Shown here in pieces: positions 23,665 to 32,385 of a stretch of DNA of 57,351 nt (within the stretch, counting starts at the first letter, position 1; the number at the start of each line of letters is the position of its first letter). Location: positions 1 to 57,351 of the forward strand of contig VFGE01000025.1 in assembly GCA_009392515.1 (NCBI GenBank). The letters are read 5' to 3'. This DNA is from SAR202 cluster bacterium (GTDB taxonomy: Bacteria; Chloroflexota; Dehalococcoidia; Lucifugimonadales; UBA6952). Below the pieces are notes generated by a model. That model was given only the letters and a program-made list of their open reading frames with translations. It ran no database searches and was not told where the DNA came from. A program made the translations under genes and the position numbers.

Positions 23665-24486
23665 ATGAGTGAAAATTATTATAAACCTGAAATGTTGGCT
23701 GATACTGATTGGTTATTAGAAAATTTGGACAAGCCGAATATCAGAATTGTCGATTGTGATCCTCCAGATTCATTTTTTAGAGCGCATATACCAAATAGTG
23801 TTAACATTGGTAGCAATACTTTTGTTAAAAGTGCCAATTCTTCCCTTCATGTTATGGATGCTGAAGAGATAGAAGAATTTATGAGTAATTTAGGAATTAG
23901 TAGTGATACTACAGTCATTTGTTATGATGGTAGAAACTCACTAACAGCCACAAGATTTTGGTGGGTACTTAATTATTATGGGCATACAAATGCAAAAGTG
24001 TTAAATGGCGGGTGGATTAAATGGATTAGTGAAAGTAAACCCGTTTCTATAGTTCCTACTAAAGTTGATAAAACTAAATTTGTCGCAGAAAAAGATGATT
24101 CATTAATTGCGGATCATAACCGTGTTTTAGCAGCAATAAATAGTGATAGTGATATCATTTGGGACGCACGGACTATTGAAGAATATAATGGGCAAAATTC
24201 CAGAGGTAATAAAAATACTGGGCATGTACCCTCTTGTGTATATACGGAATGGATAGATTTAATAGATTCTAATAATATGTCATGTTTTAAATCGCCTTCG
24301 GATTTGGAAAAAATATTTGAATCACTTGGAGTTTCTAGAGAAAAACAGGTATTTACTTACTGACAGGGAGGTATACGTGCGGCGCACGTACTGTTTACAT
24401 TAAAGTTAATGGGATTTGAAAAAGTTTCAAATTACGATGGTTCTATGGGTGAATGGGCTAATATGGAAGGCATGCCATTAGAATAA
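23665..24486 (+). CDS. selenocysteine tandem-rhodanese sulfurtransferase (in-frame TGA = Sec233)
   Basis: Read through TGA 24361-24363, this is a 273-residue two-domain thiosulfate/3-mercaptopyruvate sulfurtransferase. The first rhodanese domain (about 10-135) has HIPNSVNIG and VICYDGRNSLTATRFWW with no catalytic Cys, as is normal for the structural domain. The second has IIWDARTIEEYNG, TGHVPSCVYTEW and the active loop VFTY-U-QGGIRAAHVLF, where the family has Cys. It continues VSNYDGSMGEWANMEGMP. It thus carries sulfane sulfur on a selenol. GGGGAG precedes the ATG. Read as a normal stop, the gene would lack the nucleophile and the last 41 residues. Confidence 0.9.
24361..24390 (+). promoter_or_regulatory. 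bacterial SECIS element (UGA plus hairpin) in the rhodanese gene
   Basis: TGA at 24361-24363 is followed by stem TACGTGC (24374-24380), loop GGC (24381-24383) and stem GCACGTA (24384-24390). This is a perfect 7-bp hairpin with a three-base loop beginning GG. The loop begins 17 bases after the TGA. CAG (24364-24366) and CTG (24391-24393) could extend the base of the stem. It fits the bacterial SECIS form, and it is G+C-rich compared with its surroundings. Confidence 0.85.
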
Positions 24487-24533
24487 TTTATTTCTATCAT
24501 AGTTTTTAGATTAATATATGACGAGAGGTAAAA

Positions 24534-25178
24534 GTGTTTTCCAATTCAAAAGGTGTTGAAATAAAACGAATTGTTGTGCCTCCTTTTCCAGAAAACGTTT
24601 ATATACTTTCTACGGATACATCTGAAGAATGTATAGTGATTGACCCTGGAGCAGAGGCAGATCGTATATCGTTTGAAGTAAATAAATTAGACAAAAAAAT
24701 TCGTTATATACTTAATACACACGGTCATGGAGATCATACAGCTGCAGTTGCAAAATTAGTTGATACCACAAAAGCAGAATTTGCTTTGCATGAAGCTGAT
24801 TTAGGAATTCTTAATAATGGTAGTGAATGGTTAGAACAAGTTATTCCTAATTATTTACCCGCACCATTTCCTGATTTTTATTTAACTCAAGATCAGTTGA
24901 TACAATTAGGTGATTTAACCATAAAAATTATTCATACTCCTGGACACACTCCAGGAGGAGTTTGTTTCTTAGTTGATGATGTGATATTTAGTGGAGACAC
25001 TCTTTTTAACGAAAGCATAGGTCGCTATGATTTACCTGGTGGAGATGGAGTTGTATTGCTGGAAAGTATACGAACAAAATTAATGGTTTTACCAGAAAAT
25101 ATGACTGTTCTGCCAGGTCATGGAAGTGAAACAACAATTTCTCATGAAAAACTTTATAATCCCTTCTTGCAAAATTAA
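24534..25178 (+). CDS. metallo-beta-lactamase-fold hydrolase, glyoxalase II-like
   Basis: A 214-residue MBL-fold protein with the metal motif THGHGDHTAAV, then HTPGHTPGG, SGDTLFNESIGRYDLPGG and LPGHGSETTI, the pattern of hydroxyacylglutathione hydrolase and persulfide dioxygenase-like proteins. It starts at GTG with GAGAGG upstream. It follows the Sec-rhodanese by 47 bases on the same strand. Rhodanese and MBL persulfide dioxygenase often act together in sulfide oxidation, so a sulfur role is possible but not shown. Confidence 0.85.
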   Translation: MFSNSKGVEIKRIVVPPFPENVYILSTDTSEECIVIDPGAEADRISFEVNKLDKKIRYILNTHGHGDHTAAVAKLVDTTKAEFALHEADLGILNNGSEWLEQVIPNYLPAPFPDFYLTQDQLIQLGDLTIKIIHTPGHTPGGVCFLVDDVIFSGDTLFNESIGRYDLPGGDGVVLLESIRTKLMVLPENMTVLPGHGSETTISHEKLYNPFLQN

Positions 25179-25209
25179 AAGAGCTTCTCAATAATTGAGA
25201 AGCTCTTTT
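25177..25209. terminator. bidirectional rho-independent terminator
   Basis: AAAAGAGCTTCTCA (25177-25190) pairs with TGAGAAGCTCTTTT (25196-25209) around a five-base loop, with T-rich sequence after it. It ends the plus-strand MBL gene and the minus-strand hppA from the two sides. Confidence 0.9.
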
Positions 25210-25229
25210 GTTATTCCTTCTATTAATTA

Positions 25230-27287
25230 TTAAATAAATAATTGACCAAATACTAATGAAACCATAGCCATAAGTTTTATAAGAATATTGAGTGAAGGTC
25301 CACTTGTATCTTTGAAAGGATCGCCAACTGTATCTCCTACAACGGCGGCTTCGTGAGCTTCAGAACCTTTTCCTCCGTGGTTACCAAGTTCAACATATTT
25401 TTTTGCATTGTCCCAAGCCCCACCTGCATTTGCCATCGTAACTGCAAGTAAGAATCCAGAAGAAATAGATCCAAGTAGCATTCCTCCTAAAGCAGCCTTA
25501 CCCATTAATGATCCAACAAGAATAGGTGCAATTACGGCCAACAACCCAGGTAAAACCATTTCTCTTAGTGATCCGCTTGTACTTATGTCTACAGCTTTTG
25601 CATAATCAGGCTTACCTGTTCCTTCCATTATTCCTGGGATTTCTCTAAATTGTCGCCTTACTTCTTGGATCATACTGTTTGCCGCTCTACCAACTGCTTG
25701 CATTGTCATAGAGGAAAAAACATAAGGTAATACAGAACCTATCAAAAGACCAACTAATACGATAGGTTCAAGTAAATCTAATGTAGATAATTTAACCAAT
25801 TGAGCATAAGCTACCATTAAAGCTAAGGAAGTTAATACCGCAGAACCGATAGCAAAACCTTTACCTGTAGCTGCAGTTGTGTTTCCTAGAGCATCTAGTG
25901 CATCTGTACGCTCCCTTGTTTCTTCTGGTAAATGAGCTTGTTCAGCTATACCTCCAGCGTTATCAGCAACAGGCCCATAGGCATCAGTTGCTAAAGTAAT
26001 TCCAAGAGTTGATAACATACCCACAGCTGCAAGTGCTATACCATAAATGCTAGCTAATTCATATGAAATAAGTATTCCAGCAACAATTGAGATTGTAGGT
26101 ATCGCGGTACTTATCATTCCTAATCCCATTCCACCAATAATAACTGTTGCAGGTCCTGTAACTGCTTGTTCGGATAATTTTTTTGTTGGACTATATTCGT
26201 AAGCTGTATAATATTCAGTTGCAGTACCAATTATTTGGCCTACTATTATTCCTACTACAACAACCCAAACAAAATTCCATTTTGATTGATCTGCAGTTAA
26301 TTCAAAATCTAAGTAGCTAACTGCAGCAACCGTACCAAGAATTACTAAACCTCCAGCAGTAAATATTCCAGTACGAAGAGCCCATAATAGTTTATTCATT
26401 GAGGCATTTTCTCCAGTTCGCACGAGGAAGGTTCCTATTATTGATGCTACTATTCCTATACTTGCTATTAATAGAGGTAAAATAAATTTTGGGCCATCAT
26501 ATTCTGATGTTTGAGTTGCAAATATAGCAGAAGTTGTTGCTAGGGCTATAGCTGCAATTATTGAACCAACATATGATTCGAACAAATCAGCACCCATACC
26601 AGCAACATCTCCAACATTATCTCCAACATTATCTGCTATAACTGCTGGATTTCTAGGATCATCTTCTGGTATCCCTTGTTCTACTTTACCAACAAGGTCA
26701 GCACCTACGTCAGCAGCTTTGGTATAAATACCACCACCAACTCTTGCAAAAAGTGCAATTGTTGATGCACCAAAACCAAAACCAGAAATAATTTGAGCAT
26801 CTTTAAAAATCATATAGAGTAATGTCACGCCTGTAATACCTATACCAACTACAGTCATTCCCATAACAGAACCACTGTTAAAAGCAACTCGCAAACCTGG
26901 ATTTAATCCTTTTGTCGCAGCAGTTGCTGTACGCATATTTGATTTTACTGCAATAACCATTCCAATAAAACCGGCTAAGGCAGAACCGATTGCTCCGGCT
27001 ATATATGATATAGCTGTTGAAGGTAAACCTGAGTTATCTCCATCAATCTTGCTTAAAACATCGTAGTCGATAAAAACAGCAAGTATACCGGTTATAATTA
27101 TGACGAAAACTGCGAGAAGTTTGTATTCTCTATTTAAAAAGGCCATTGCACCTTCATGTATTGCTGCTCCAATTTCTTGGACTCTTTCATTTCCTGCATC
27201 CTCAGAATTGACTTTGAATGCAAGATAAGCGGCAAACAATAAAGCTAAAGCGCCTGCACCTAATACTAATAACGGTAATAAGCTCAT
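25230..27287 (-). CDS. hppA: K+-dependent membrane-bound ion-pumping pyrophosphatase
   Basis: A 685-residue protein with about 15-16 membrane spans that uses pyrophosphate hydrolysis to pump H+ or Na+. The signature DVGADLVGKVEQGIPEDDPRN, the DNVGDNVGDVAGMGADLFES loop and the C-terminal GDTVGDPFKDTSGP hold the Mg-PPi ligands. GNTTAATGKGFAIGSA has Ala and Gly at the two positions that are Lys and Thr in K+-independent pumps, so K+ dependence is expected. Whether the ion is Na+ or H+ cannot be settled by eye. Confidence 0.95.
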   Translation of the reverse strand: MSLLPLLVLGAGALALLFAAYLAFKVNSEDAGNERVQEIGAAIHEGAMAFLNREYKLLAVFVIIITGILAVFIDYDVLSKIDGDNSGLPSTAISYIAGAIGSALAGFIGMVIAVKSNMRTATAATKGLNPGLRVAFNSGSVMGMTVVGIGITGVTLLYMIFKDAQIISGFGFGASTIALFARVGGGIYTKAADVGADLVGKVEQGIPEDDPRNPAVIADNVGDNVGDVAGMGADLFESYVGSIIAAIALATTSAIFATQTSEYDGPKFILPLLIASIGIVASIIGTFLVRTGENASMNKLLWALRTGIFTAGGLVILGTVAAVSYLDFELTADQSKWNFVWVVVVGIIVGQIIGTATEYYTAYEYSPTKKLSEQAVTGPATVIIGGMGLGMISTAIPTISIVAGILISYELASIYGIALAAVGMLSTLGITLATDAYGPVADNAGGIAEQAHLPEETRERTDALDALGNTTAATGKGFAIGSAVLTSLALMVAYAQLVKLSTLDLLEPIVLVGLLIGSVLPYVFSSMTMQAVGRAANSMIQEVRRQFREIPGIMEGTGKPDYAKAVDISTSGSLREMVLPGLLAVIAPILVGSLMGKAALGGMLLGSISSGFLLAVTMANAGGAWDNAKKYVELGNHGGKGSEAHEAAVVGDTVGDPFKDTSGPSLNILIKLMAMVSLVFGQLFI

Positions 27288-27517
27288 AAAAAATGCTCCT
27301 TAGTTCGTAAATATCATATTTTCATAAGTACATGAAAATTTTATACCGGAACGAAATTTACCATTCACACTGCACTAAGTCAATAGAACATATTAAAAAA
27401 AATAATATAAATTAACCTTTATGTACTGTAATGATTTGTAATCTTTCTAAATTCTTAGCAGAGGTGTTTTATTTCTGGTACACTATTGAGGTTCATTAGA
27501 AGAATTGAGTTAAATAT

Positions 27518-28192
27518 ATGCAATGGTTAAAAAGTAAAATACTGAAACATTTTGGCAATACCTTGCTAACAGGATCTCTGTTAGCAATACCTTTTGCGTT
27601 GACATATGTGATAGTTGATTTTTTGTTTCAATTTGTTGATGGGATACTAAACCCTGCAATAAATTTACTATATGACCGTTATGAATTAGAGAATGTACTT
27701 CCATTTAATATCTTCCCAGGTATTGGTGTCATTTCCGCGCTTTTGATTATTTATATTGTTGGGTTTTCTTTTTATACAGCAGCAGGAAGAAGTGCAGTAC
27801 GTCTTATTCAAAAAACAATGTTAAATATTCCTGTTATTGGACCAATTTATTTGGCTTCAAGAAAACTCGTAGAATCTTTTTCAGGAAGTAAAGAAACAGG
27901 TTTTAAACGAGTAGTTCTAATTCAATTTCCACGTGAAGGATTTTGGTCTGTAGGTTTTTTAACTGGTATTACACAACCTTCAGATTTCGAAAGAAAAGCC
28001 GTTGTGTATGTCCCCACAGCGCCACTTCCTAATTCTGGGTTTGTAGTATTAGTTAATTTGGATGAAGTTTACGATACTGATCTCAAAGTAGCAGAAGCCG
28101 GTCAGTTTGTACTCTCTGGAGGAATTATATCTCCAGATCATATTACTACTGCTAGATTAGACCCAAATAAAGTTTATGAAGATCAAGCATAA
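27518..28192 (+). CDS. DUF502 family membrane protein
   Basis: A 224-residue protein with two N-terminal hydrophobic spans (about residues 16-40 and 65-90) and a soluble C-terminal part. The combination TGSLLAIPFALTYVIV, IFPGIGVISALLIIYIVGF, IPVIGPIYLASRKLVESF, VVLIQFPREGFWSVGFLTG and FVVLVNLDEVYDTDLKVAE is characteristic of DUF502. The biochemical role is unknown. It is divergent from hppA. Confidence 0.85.
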   Translation: MQWLKSKILKHFGNTLLTGSLLAIPFALTYVIVDFLFQFVDGILNPAINLLYDRYELENVLPFNIFPGIGVISALLIIYIVGFSFYTAAGRSAVRLIQKTMLNIPVIGPIYLASRKLVESFSGSKETGFKRVVLIQFPREGFWSVGFLTGITQPSDFERKAVVYVPTAPLPNSGFVVLVNLDEVYDTDLKVAEAGQFVLSGGIISPDHITTARLDPNKVYEDQA

Positions 28193-28213
28193 TTCATAGA
28201 GGGTTTTATATAC

Positions 28214-29245
28214 TTAGTTGTGGGCATACCAACCAAGAGTTTGATTAGACAATGCATATTCTGTAATTTTTTCTTGTTTAGTTCCATCATCATTCATAAT
28301 ATAAGCAGCAAATGTACTCATTTCATTACCACCCTCTTGACTCGAAATAAAAGCTATTCTAGTTCCATCAGCTGACCAAACTGGATTTCTATCTGATTTA
28401 TTTGAGTTAATAGTGAGCCTTGTTGTTTCTATGCTTTCAATATTAATAACATATATTTCGTCATTCTTTTCCGGATTATTTGCTGATGTAAAAGCGATTT
28501 GTTTTCCGCTTGGAGACCATGAATAACTAGTATTTGGACTTAAGTTTTTATTAAGTAATATTGGTTCATTTGACTCGCTTTTGTTACCAAGATCCATAAC
28601 GTACAAATGGTTTACATTATTTGCTGGTTTTAGAAAAGCTAATTTTTCATTTTTCGGAGACCATTGTGGATCGAAATGTGTAGAGTCAGTTGTTCTTTTT
28701 AATTCATTTACACCTAGTGGATTTCTTTGAATAATTCCTTCATTATCATTTGAAGAGATTGCTATCCATTCTGAATCTCTAGACCAGTCATGGTAGTTAT
28801 ATCCTTCAAGTTTTAATATTTCTTCCATAGTACTAATGTCATAAATTCTTATTACATTTCCAGCATTAAAAGATATGTATTGAGCATTTGGAGACCATTG
28901 TAAATTTTTTATTGGTAATTCTTGATTAAGCCCCTCATAAATTATTAGTTCATCAAGTTTATCACGATGAACACTGGCTACGGTATTGGTATCCAATATA
29001 AACAATATTTGATCATAATTGGGCGACCAGGATGGAGAACTATTTGAATTTGGCGACATTATGTTTTTTAAATTATTACCATCTGAATCAACAATATATA
29101 TAGTATCGCCTTGCGTGAATAAAATTTGCTCTTTTGATTCAATAAAGCAAGCAGAAAACATAACACTAATAATAGAAAGAAGTCCTAAAGTATAGATTAT
29201 TCTTTGTTTATTGTTGGGCGTTTTTTGAATTCTATTTTCTTTCAT
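28214..29245 (-). CDS. TolB-like beta-propeller lipoprotein
   Basis: A 343-residue protein with an N-terminal hydrophobic stretch and lipobox MFSAC. It is followed by about six WD/PD40-like blades with repeated 'SPSWSPNYDQILF', 'LQWSPNAQYISF', 'PQWSPKNEKLAFL', 'YSWSPSGKQIAFT' and 'PVWSADGTRIAF' cores. Such propellers bind partners in the periplasm or on the surface. No Tol-Pal gene is adjacent. It lies 10 bases after the LLM oxidoreductase gene on the same strand. Confidence 0.85.
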   Translation of the reverse strand: MKENRIQKTPNNKQRIIYTLGLLSIISVMFSACFIESKEQILFTQGDTIYIVDSDGNNLKNIMSPNSNSSPSWSPNYDQILFILDTNTVASVHRDKLDELIIYEGLNQELPIKNLQWSPNAQYISFNAGNVIRIYDISTMEEILKLEGYNYHDWSRDSEWIAISSNDNEGIIQRNPLGVNELKRTTDSTHFDPQWSPKNEKLAFLKPANNVNHLYVMDLGNKSESNEPILLNKNLSPNTSYSWSPSGKQIAFTSANNPEKNDEIYVINIESIETTRLTINSNKSDRNPVWSADGTRIAFISSQEGGNEMSTFAAYIMNDDGTKQEKITEYALSNQTLGWYAHN

Positions 29246-29255
29246 AATGTACTAT

Positions 29256-30320
29256 TTACTGCTTAACTGTAGACTTTTGACCAGAACCTATTACATTTTT
29301 GAATTGTGGCATAACTTCTTTGGCAAAAAGATTCATGGATTTCATCACTTTTTCATTATCCATTCTTCCGATTTTGAATACACAGTTTAAAGATGTAATA
29401 CCAGTGGTATCGATCAGTTTTTGTATTTTCTTAGTACATGTTTCTGGATCTCCAAAGATCAACCATTCATCGTAAACTGTGTCTAGGTCAGGCTCGTTGT
29501 CTAAAATGGTTTCTATAGCTTTCCCTTTTTCTACAACCTGGGTATTAGCCCTTAAAGAGGTCACCAATCTATAATGCCACATTGCATTATTCAGTTCCTT
29601 GCGAGCTTCTTCTTCTGTCTCGGCGACAAAAATTTGTTTTTGAATAGCAAATTCTTGAGGCCATCCAGCACCACTTTCTTCTACAGCATTTTGAAAAACT
29701 TCCCAATTTTCTTTTACAGCTCCTGAAGGAGCACTTGAACCGCCAGTTATACATTTGTAGCCTTTTTGGACTACTTTTTTAATACTCTCTGGGCTTTGCG
29801 CTGCTATCCAAAAAGGAGGGTGTGGATTTTGTATTGTTCTTGGGAAAATTGCAGTCTCTGGGATTTTATAATACTTCCCATCGTATGTTATGGTATCTTC
29901 TTGTAATGCTTTGGATATAATTTCTAGACTTTCATCAAACATTTCTCGGTTTTCATTAATATCCACACCTAATCTATCAAACTCATACTCTTGATACCCT
30001 CGGCCAAAACCAATTTCAATTCGACCATTGGTTAATTGATCGGCCATAGCAATTTCCTCGGCTAATTTTACAGGATGATGTAAAGGTAAAACCAATACTG
30101 CAGTCCCAACTCTTATATTTTTTGTTCGTTCTGCGATTTTTATAGCCATCATAAGCGGGTAAGGTAAATAACCATAGCTTGAAAAATGGTGTTCAGCCAA
30201 CCATACAGTATTAAATCCCAATTTATCTGCTAATTCTGCTTGTTCTATAGCATTATCATATACAGTAGGTGAGGGTTGGACATCAGGGGATTGTAAAAGT
30301 AAAAATACTCCAAATTGCAT
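29256..30320 (-). CDS. LLM-class flavin-dependent oxidoreductase (luciferase-like)
   Basis: A 354-residue TIM barrel of the bacterial luciferase family, using reduced FMN or F420. Typical segments are LGFNTVWLAEHHFSSYGY, RVGTAVLVLPLHHPVKLAEEIAMADQLTNGRIEIGFGRGYQEYEF, and FGDPETCTKKIQKLI near the C-terminus. The substrate is unknown; relatives oxidise long-chain alkanes, sulfonates or aldehydes. GGAGG lies upstream of the start. Confidence 0.9.
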   Translation of the reverse strand: MQFGVFLLLQSPDVQPSPTVYDNAIEQAELADKLGFNTVWLAEHHFSSYGYLPYPLMMAIKIAERTKNIRVGTAVLVLPLHHPVKLAEEIAMADQLTNGRIEIGFGRGYQEYEFDRLGVDINENREMFDESLEIISKALQEDTITYDGKYYKIPETAIFPRTIQNPHPPFWIAAQSPESIKKVVQKGYKCITGGSSAPSGAVKENWEVFQNAVEESGAGWPQEFAIQKQIFVAETEEEARKELNNAMWHYRLVTSLRANTQVVEKGKAIETILDNEPDLDTVYDEWLIFGDPETCTKKIQKLIDTTGITSLNCVFKIGRMDNEKVMKSMNLFAKEVMPQFKNVIGSGQKSTVKQ

Positions 30321-30465
30321 TTCCTATTCCTCCTGTTTGATTATCTTAATCTTCGGATGGTCAAATAATATCACATATTAATTTTTAAATGTAACTGTTG
30401 GTTTTATACTTGACTCAGTTTTAACAGCAATCTACAATCCAAGAAACTGATAAAAGGGGACAATT

Positions 30466-30978
30466 ATGAGCAATACAGAAGACGAAATAGTATACACTTG
30501 GGATGTTATGGAAATTGGGCATACAGCACCTCCATTAACTATAGAAATTACAGAAGATTATATTTCTTCATACTCAAATTCGATTCAAAATACTAATCAA
30601 CAACATCATGACCCTTCAGTAGCTCAGTCGCAAGGGTTTCAGCAACTTGTAGCTCCATTATCAATGATATATAGTTTTGCTCCTATGAGAAGGCATGATA
30701 TTTTTGAAAATTATGGATACGTAGGTCCTGAGAAATATTCTAAAGCTCCTCGAAGTACACCATTTGCAGGAACAGAGACCAAATTTTTCGGCATCCCTGT
30801 GGTTGCGGGAGATATTATTACTAGTACCACAGAGATATCAAATAGGTGGGAAACCAAAAGTGGAAATAAATTTGTTAGCTTTAAAATACAAGCTAAAAAC
30901 CAAAGAAACGAATTAGTAGCAGAATATCTTTACAATATTATTTGGGAAAGATCTGCAGGACAAAAATCTCGTTCATAA
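30466..30978 (+). CDS. MaoC-like / FAS1-type dehydratase subunit, N-terminal-domain-like
   Basis: A 170-residue hot-dog fold protein. It has the pattern APPLTIEITEDYISSYSNSIQN, HHDPSVAQSQGF and QLVAPLSMIYSF seen in the N-terminal half of (R)-specific enoyl-CoA hydratases, then STPFAGTETKFFGIPVVAGDIITS. It is followed 21 bases later by a second hot-dog protein, so the two probably form a heteromeric hydratase. AAAAGGGG precedes the ATG. The substrate is an unsaturated acyl-CoA by family inference. Confidence 0.8.
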   Translation: MSNTEDEIVYTWDVMEIGHTAPPLTIEITEDYISSYSNSIQNTNQQHHDPSVAQSQGFQQLVAPLSMIYSFAPMRRHDIFENYGYVGPEKYSKAPRSTPFAGTETKFFGIPVVAGDIITSTTEISNRWETKSGNKFVSFKIQAKNQRNELVAEYLYNIIWERSAGQKSRS

Positions 30979-30999
30979 TTGTCATAAGGAGGACATATT

Positions 31000-31467
31000 A
31001 TGTCTATTAATACCAGTCAAACAAATTTCAATGATATATCTATAGGAGATGAATTGATTGAGTTAAACAAAACTGAAACTCAAGAAACTATTGATATGTA
31101 CGCTAAAGTTAATAATAGAGCAACGCCTACAGAAACAGATGAGGTTCGTAAGAATCTACACACGGATCCTGAATATGCTAAAACAGGAATTTTTGCAGGA
31201 ACAGTTAACATGGGCGTAGCAACTTGTGGACATATGATGGAAGCATTGGAGTTATCTTTCCCGTATGAAAATTTATCACGCAGTAAATTCAGCATGCGGG
31301 CCTTAGAGCCATTTAGACCTGGTGATAAAGTAACATATTCCGGCAAAGTTAATAATAAATATGTAAACGAAGAGACAGGTAAGATTGAACTCGAAGTTGA
31401 ACTTATAGGAACAAATCAGTTAGGACAATTAATTGCTTCAGCTCAGGTAACTATTCCTGAAGTTTAA
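31000..31467 (+). CDS. MaoC-like dehydratase subunit
   Basis: A 155-residue hot-dog fold protein with NLHTDPEYAKTGIFAGTVN, where Asp and His fit the hydratase catalytic site (family HxDPxYA), then MRALEPFRPGDKVTYSGKV. GGAGG lies seven bases before the ATG. It pairs with the upstream hot-dog gene, as in two-subunit HTD2/HadBC-like enzymes. It may act in degradation or synthesis of a modified acyl-CoA. Confidence 0.82.
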   Translation: MSINTSQTNFNDISIGDELIELNKTETQETIDMYAKVNNRATPTETDEVRKNLHTDPEYAKTGIFAGTVNMGVATCGHMMEALELSFPYENLSRSKFSMRALEPFRPGDKVTYSGKVNNKYVNEETGKIELEVELIGTNQLGQLIASAQVTIPEV

Positions 31468-32385
31468 TTAGGCAATATAAATTGGATTATTAAGCGTAAT
31501 TATTCTATTTTCGTTTTTGATTGATAAACGAATTTCTTTTGATAGATCAAATAGTTTCTTGTGTAATTTACCATCATAATATTTTAAGATAGTGTTTAAT
31601 CCCGACTGTATTTTGTTATCAATTTCCTCTTCGGATATTTCTGTAGGATTTATTGTTTTAGACCCAATGATAAATCCCCATACAGAATTGTAACTAGGAA
31701 TGAATCCATTATATCCTTGTGTTATAGGGAAAATCCGTTGAATTGTATTATAGATGGCAGTAAATACGTCCCGATGATCTAGGGGTCCACAGGGACCAGC
31801 TTGTATAGCCATTATACCTTCATTTCCCAGGTGATTTAATATTAGTTGATAAAATTCTTGAGTGAATAGTTTGTATGCAGGCCCAGATTCTAAAGGATCT
31901 GATATATCAATAATTATTAGATCATATATGGCTTTGGTAGATTCCAAATATTGGAATGCATCTTCATAAATTAGAGTCATTCGTTTATCGTCAAAACTTC
32001 CTTTATGATGATTTGGTAAATATTTTTTACATAACCTAATTACTTCTTCATCTAAATCTACCATTGTTACTGATTCAATATCATTGTGATATAAAACTTC
32101 TCGAGCTGTTGCTCCTTCTCCTCCACCTGCTATAAACACATTTTTGACATTATTTAAAGAATGTAGAGCAGGTTGTACAAGTAATTCATGATAAATATAT
32201 TCATCTGCCTCTGAAGATTGGGTTTTATCATCTAAAATAAGAGTTCGACCAAATGAATGTGTTTCAATTATATCGATTTTTTGGTAATTAGATTGTCCAG
32301 AATATATAGCATTTTTTAGTCTCAAAGAATATGAAAAATCTTTACTATTATGTTCTGTGTACCAATTGTTAGATTTTTTGTTCAT
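31468..32385 (-). CDS. speE: polyamine aminopropyltransferase, thermospermine-synthase-like
   Basis: A 305-residue SAM-fold enzyme that transfers aminopropyl from decarboxylated AdoMet. It has IAGGGEGATAREVL (87-98), VTMVDLDEEVIRLCKKYLPN, IIIDISDPLESGPAYKLFTQEFY and MAIQAGPCGPLDHRDVF. Ordinary spermidine synthases have GGGDG and a D-x-TDP-x-GP motif. The GGGEG, DPxExGP-x-Y-xLxT-x-x-FY and QAGP signatures here match plant ACL5/thermospermine synthase and its bacterial relatives, so the product may be thermospermine or another long polyamine. It overlaps speD by 17 bases. Confidence 0.85.
   Translation of the reverse strand: MNKKSNNWYTEHNSKDFSYSLRLKNAIYSGQSNYQKIDIIETHSFGRTLILDDKTQSSEADEYIYHELLVQPALHSLNNVKNVFIAGGGEGATAREVLYHNDIESVTMVDLDEEVIRLCKKYLPNHHKGSFDDKRMTLIYEDAFQYLESTKAIYDLIIIDISDPLESGPAYKLFTQEFYQLILNHLGNEGIMAIQAGPCGPLDHRDVFTAIYNTIQRIFPITQGYNGFIPSYNSVWGFIIGSKTINPTEISEEEIDNKIQSGLNTILKYYDGKLHKKLFDLSKEIRLSIKNENRIITLNNPIYIA

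Noticed and set aside
24361-24363. Nonsense mutation making the rhodanese a pseudogene
   Set aside because: The single stop is exactly at the catalytic Cys, the frame downstream is fully conserved, a SECIS-like hairpin follows, and a second gene shows the same arrangement.
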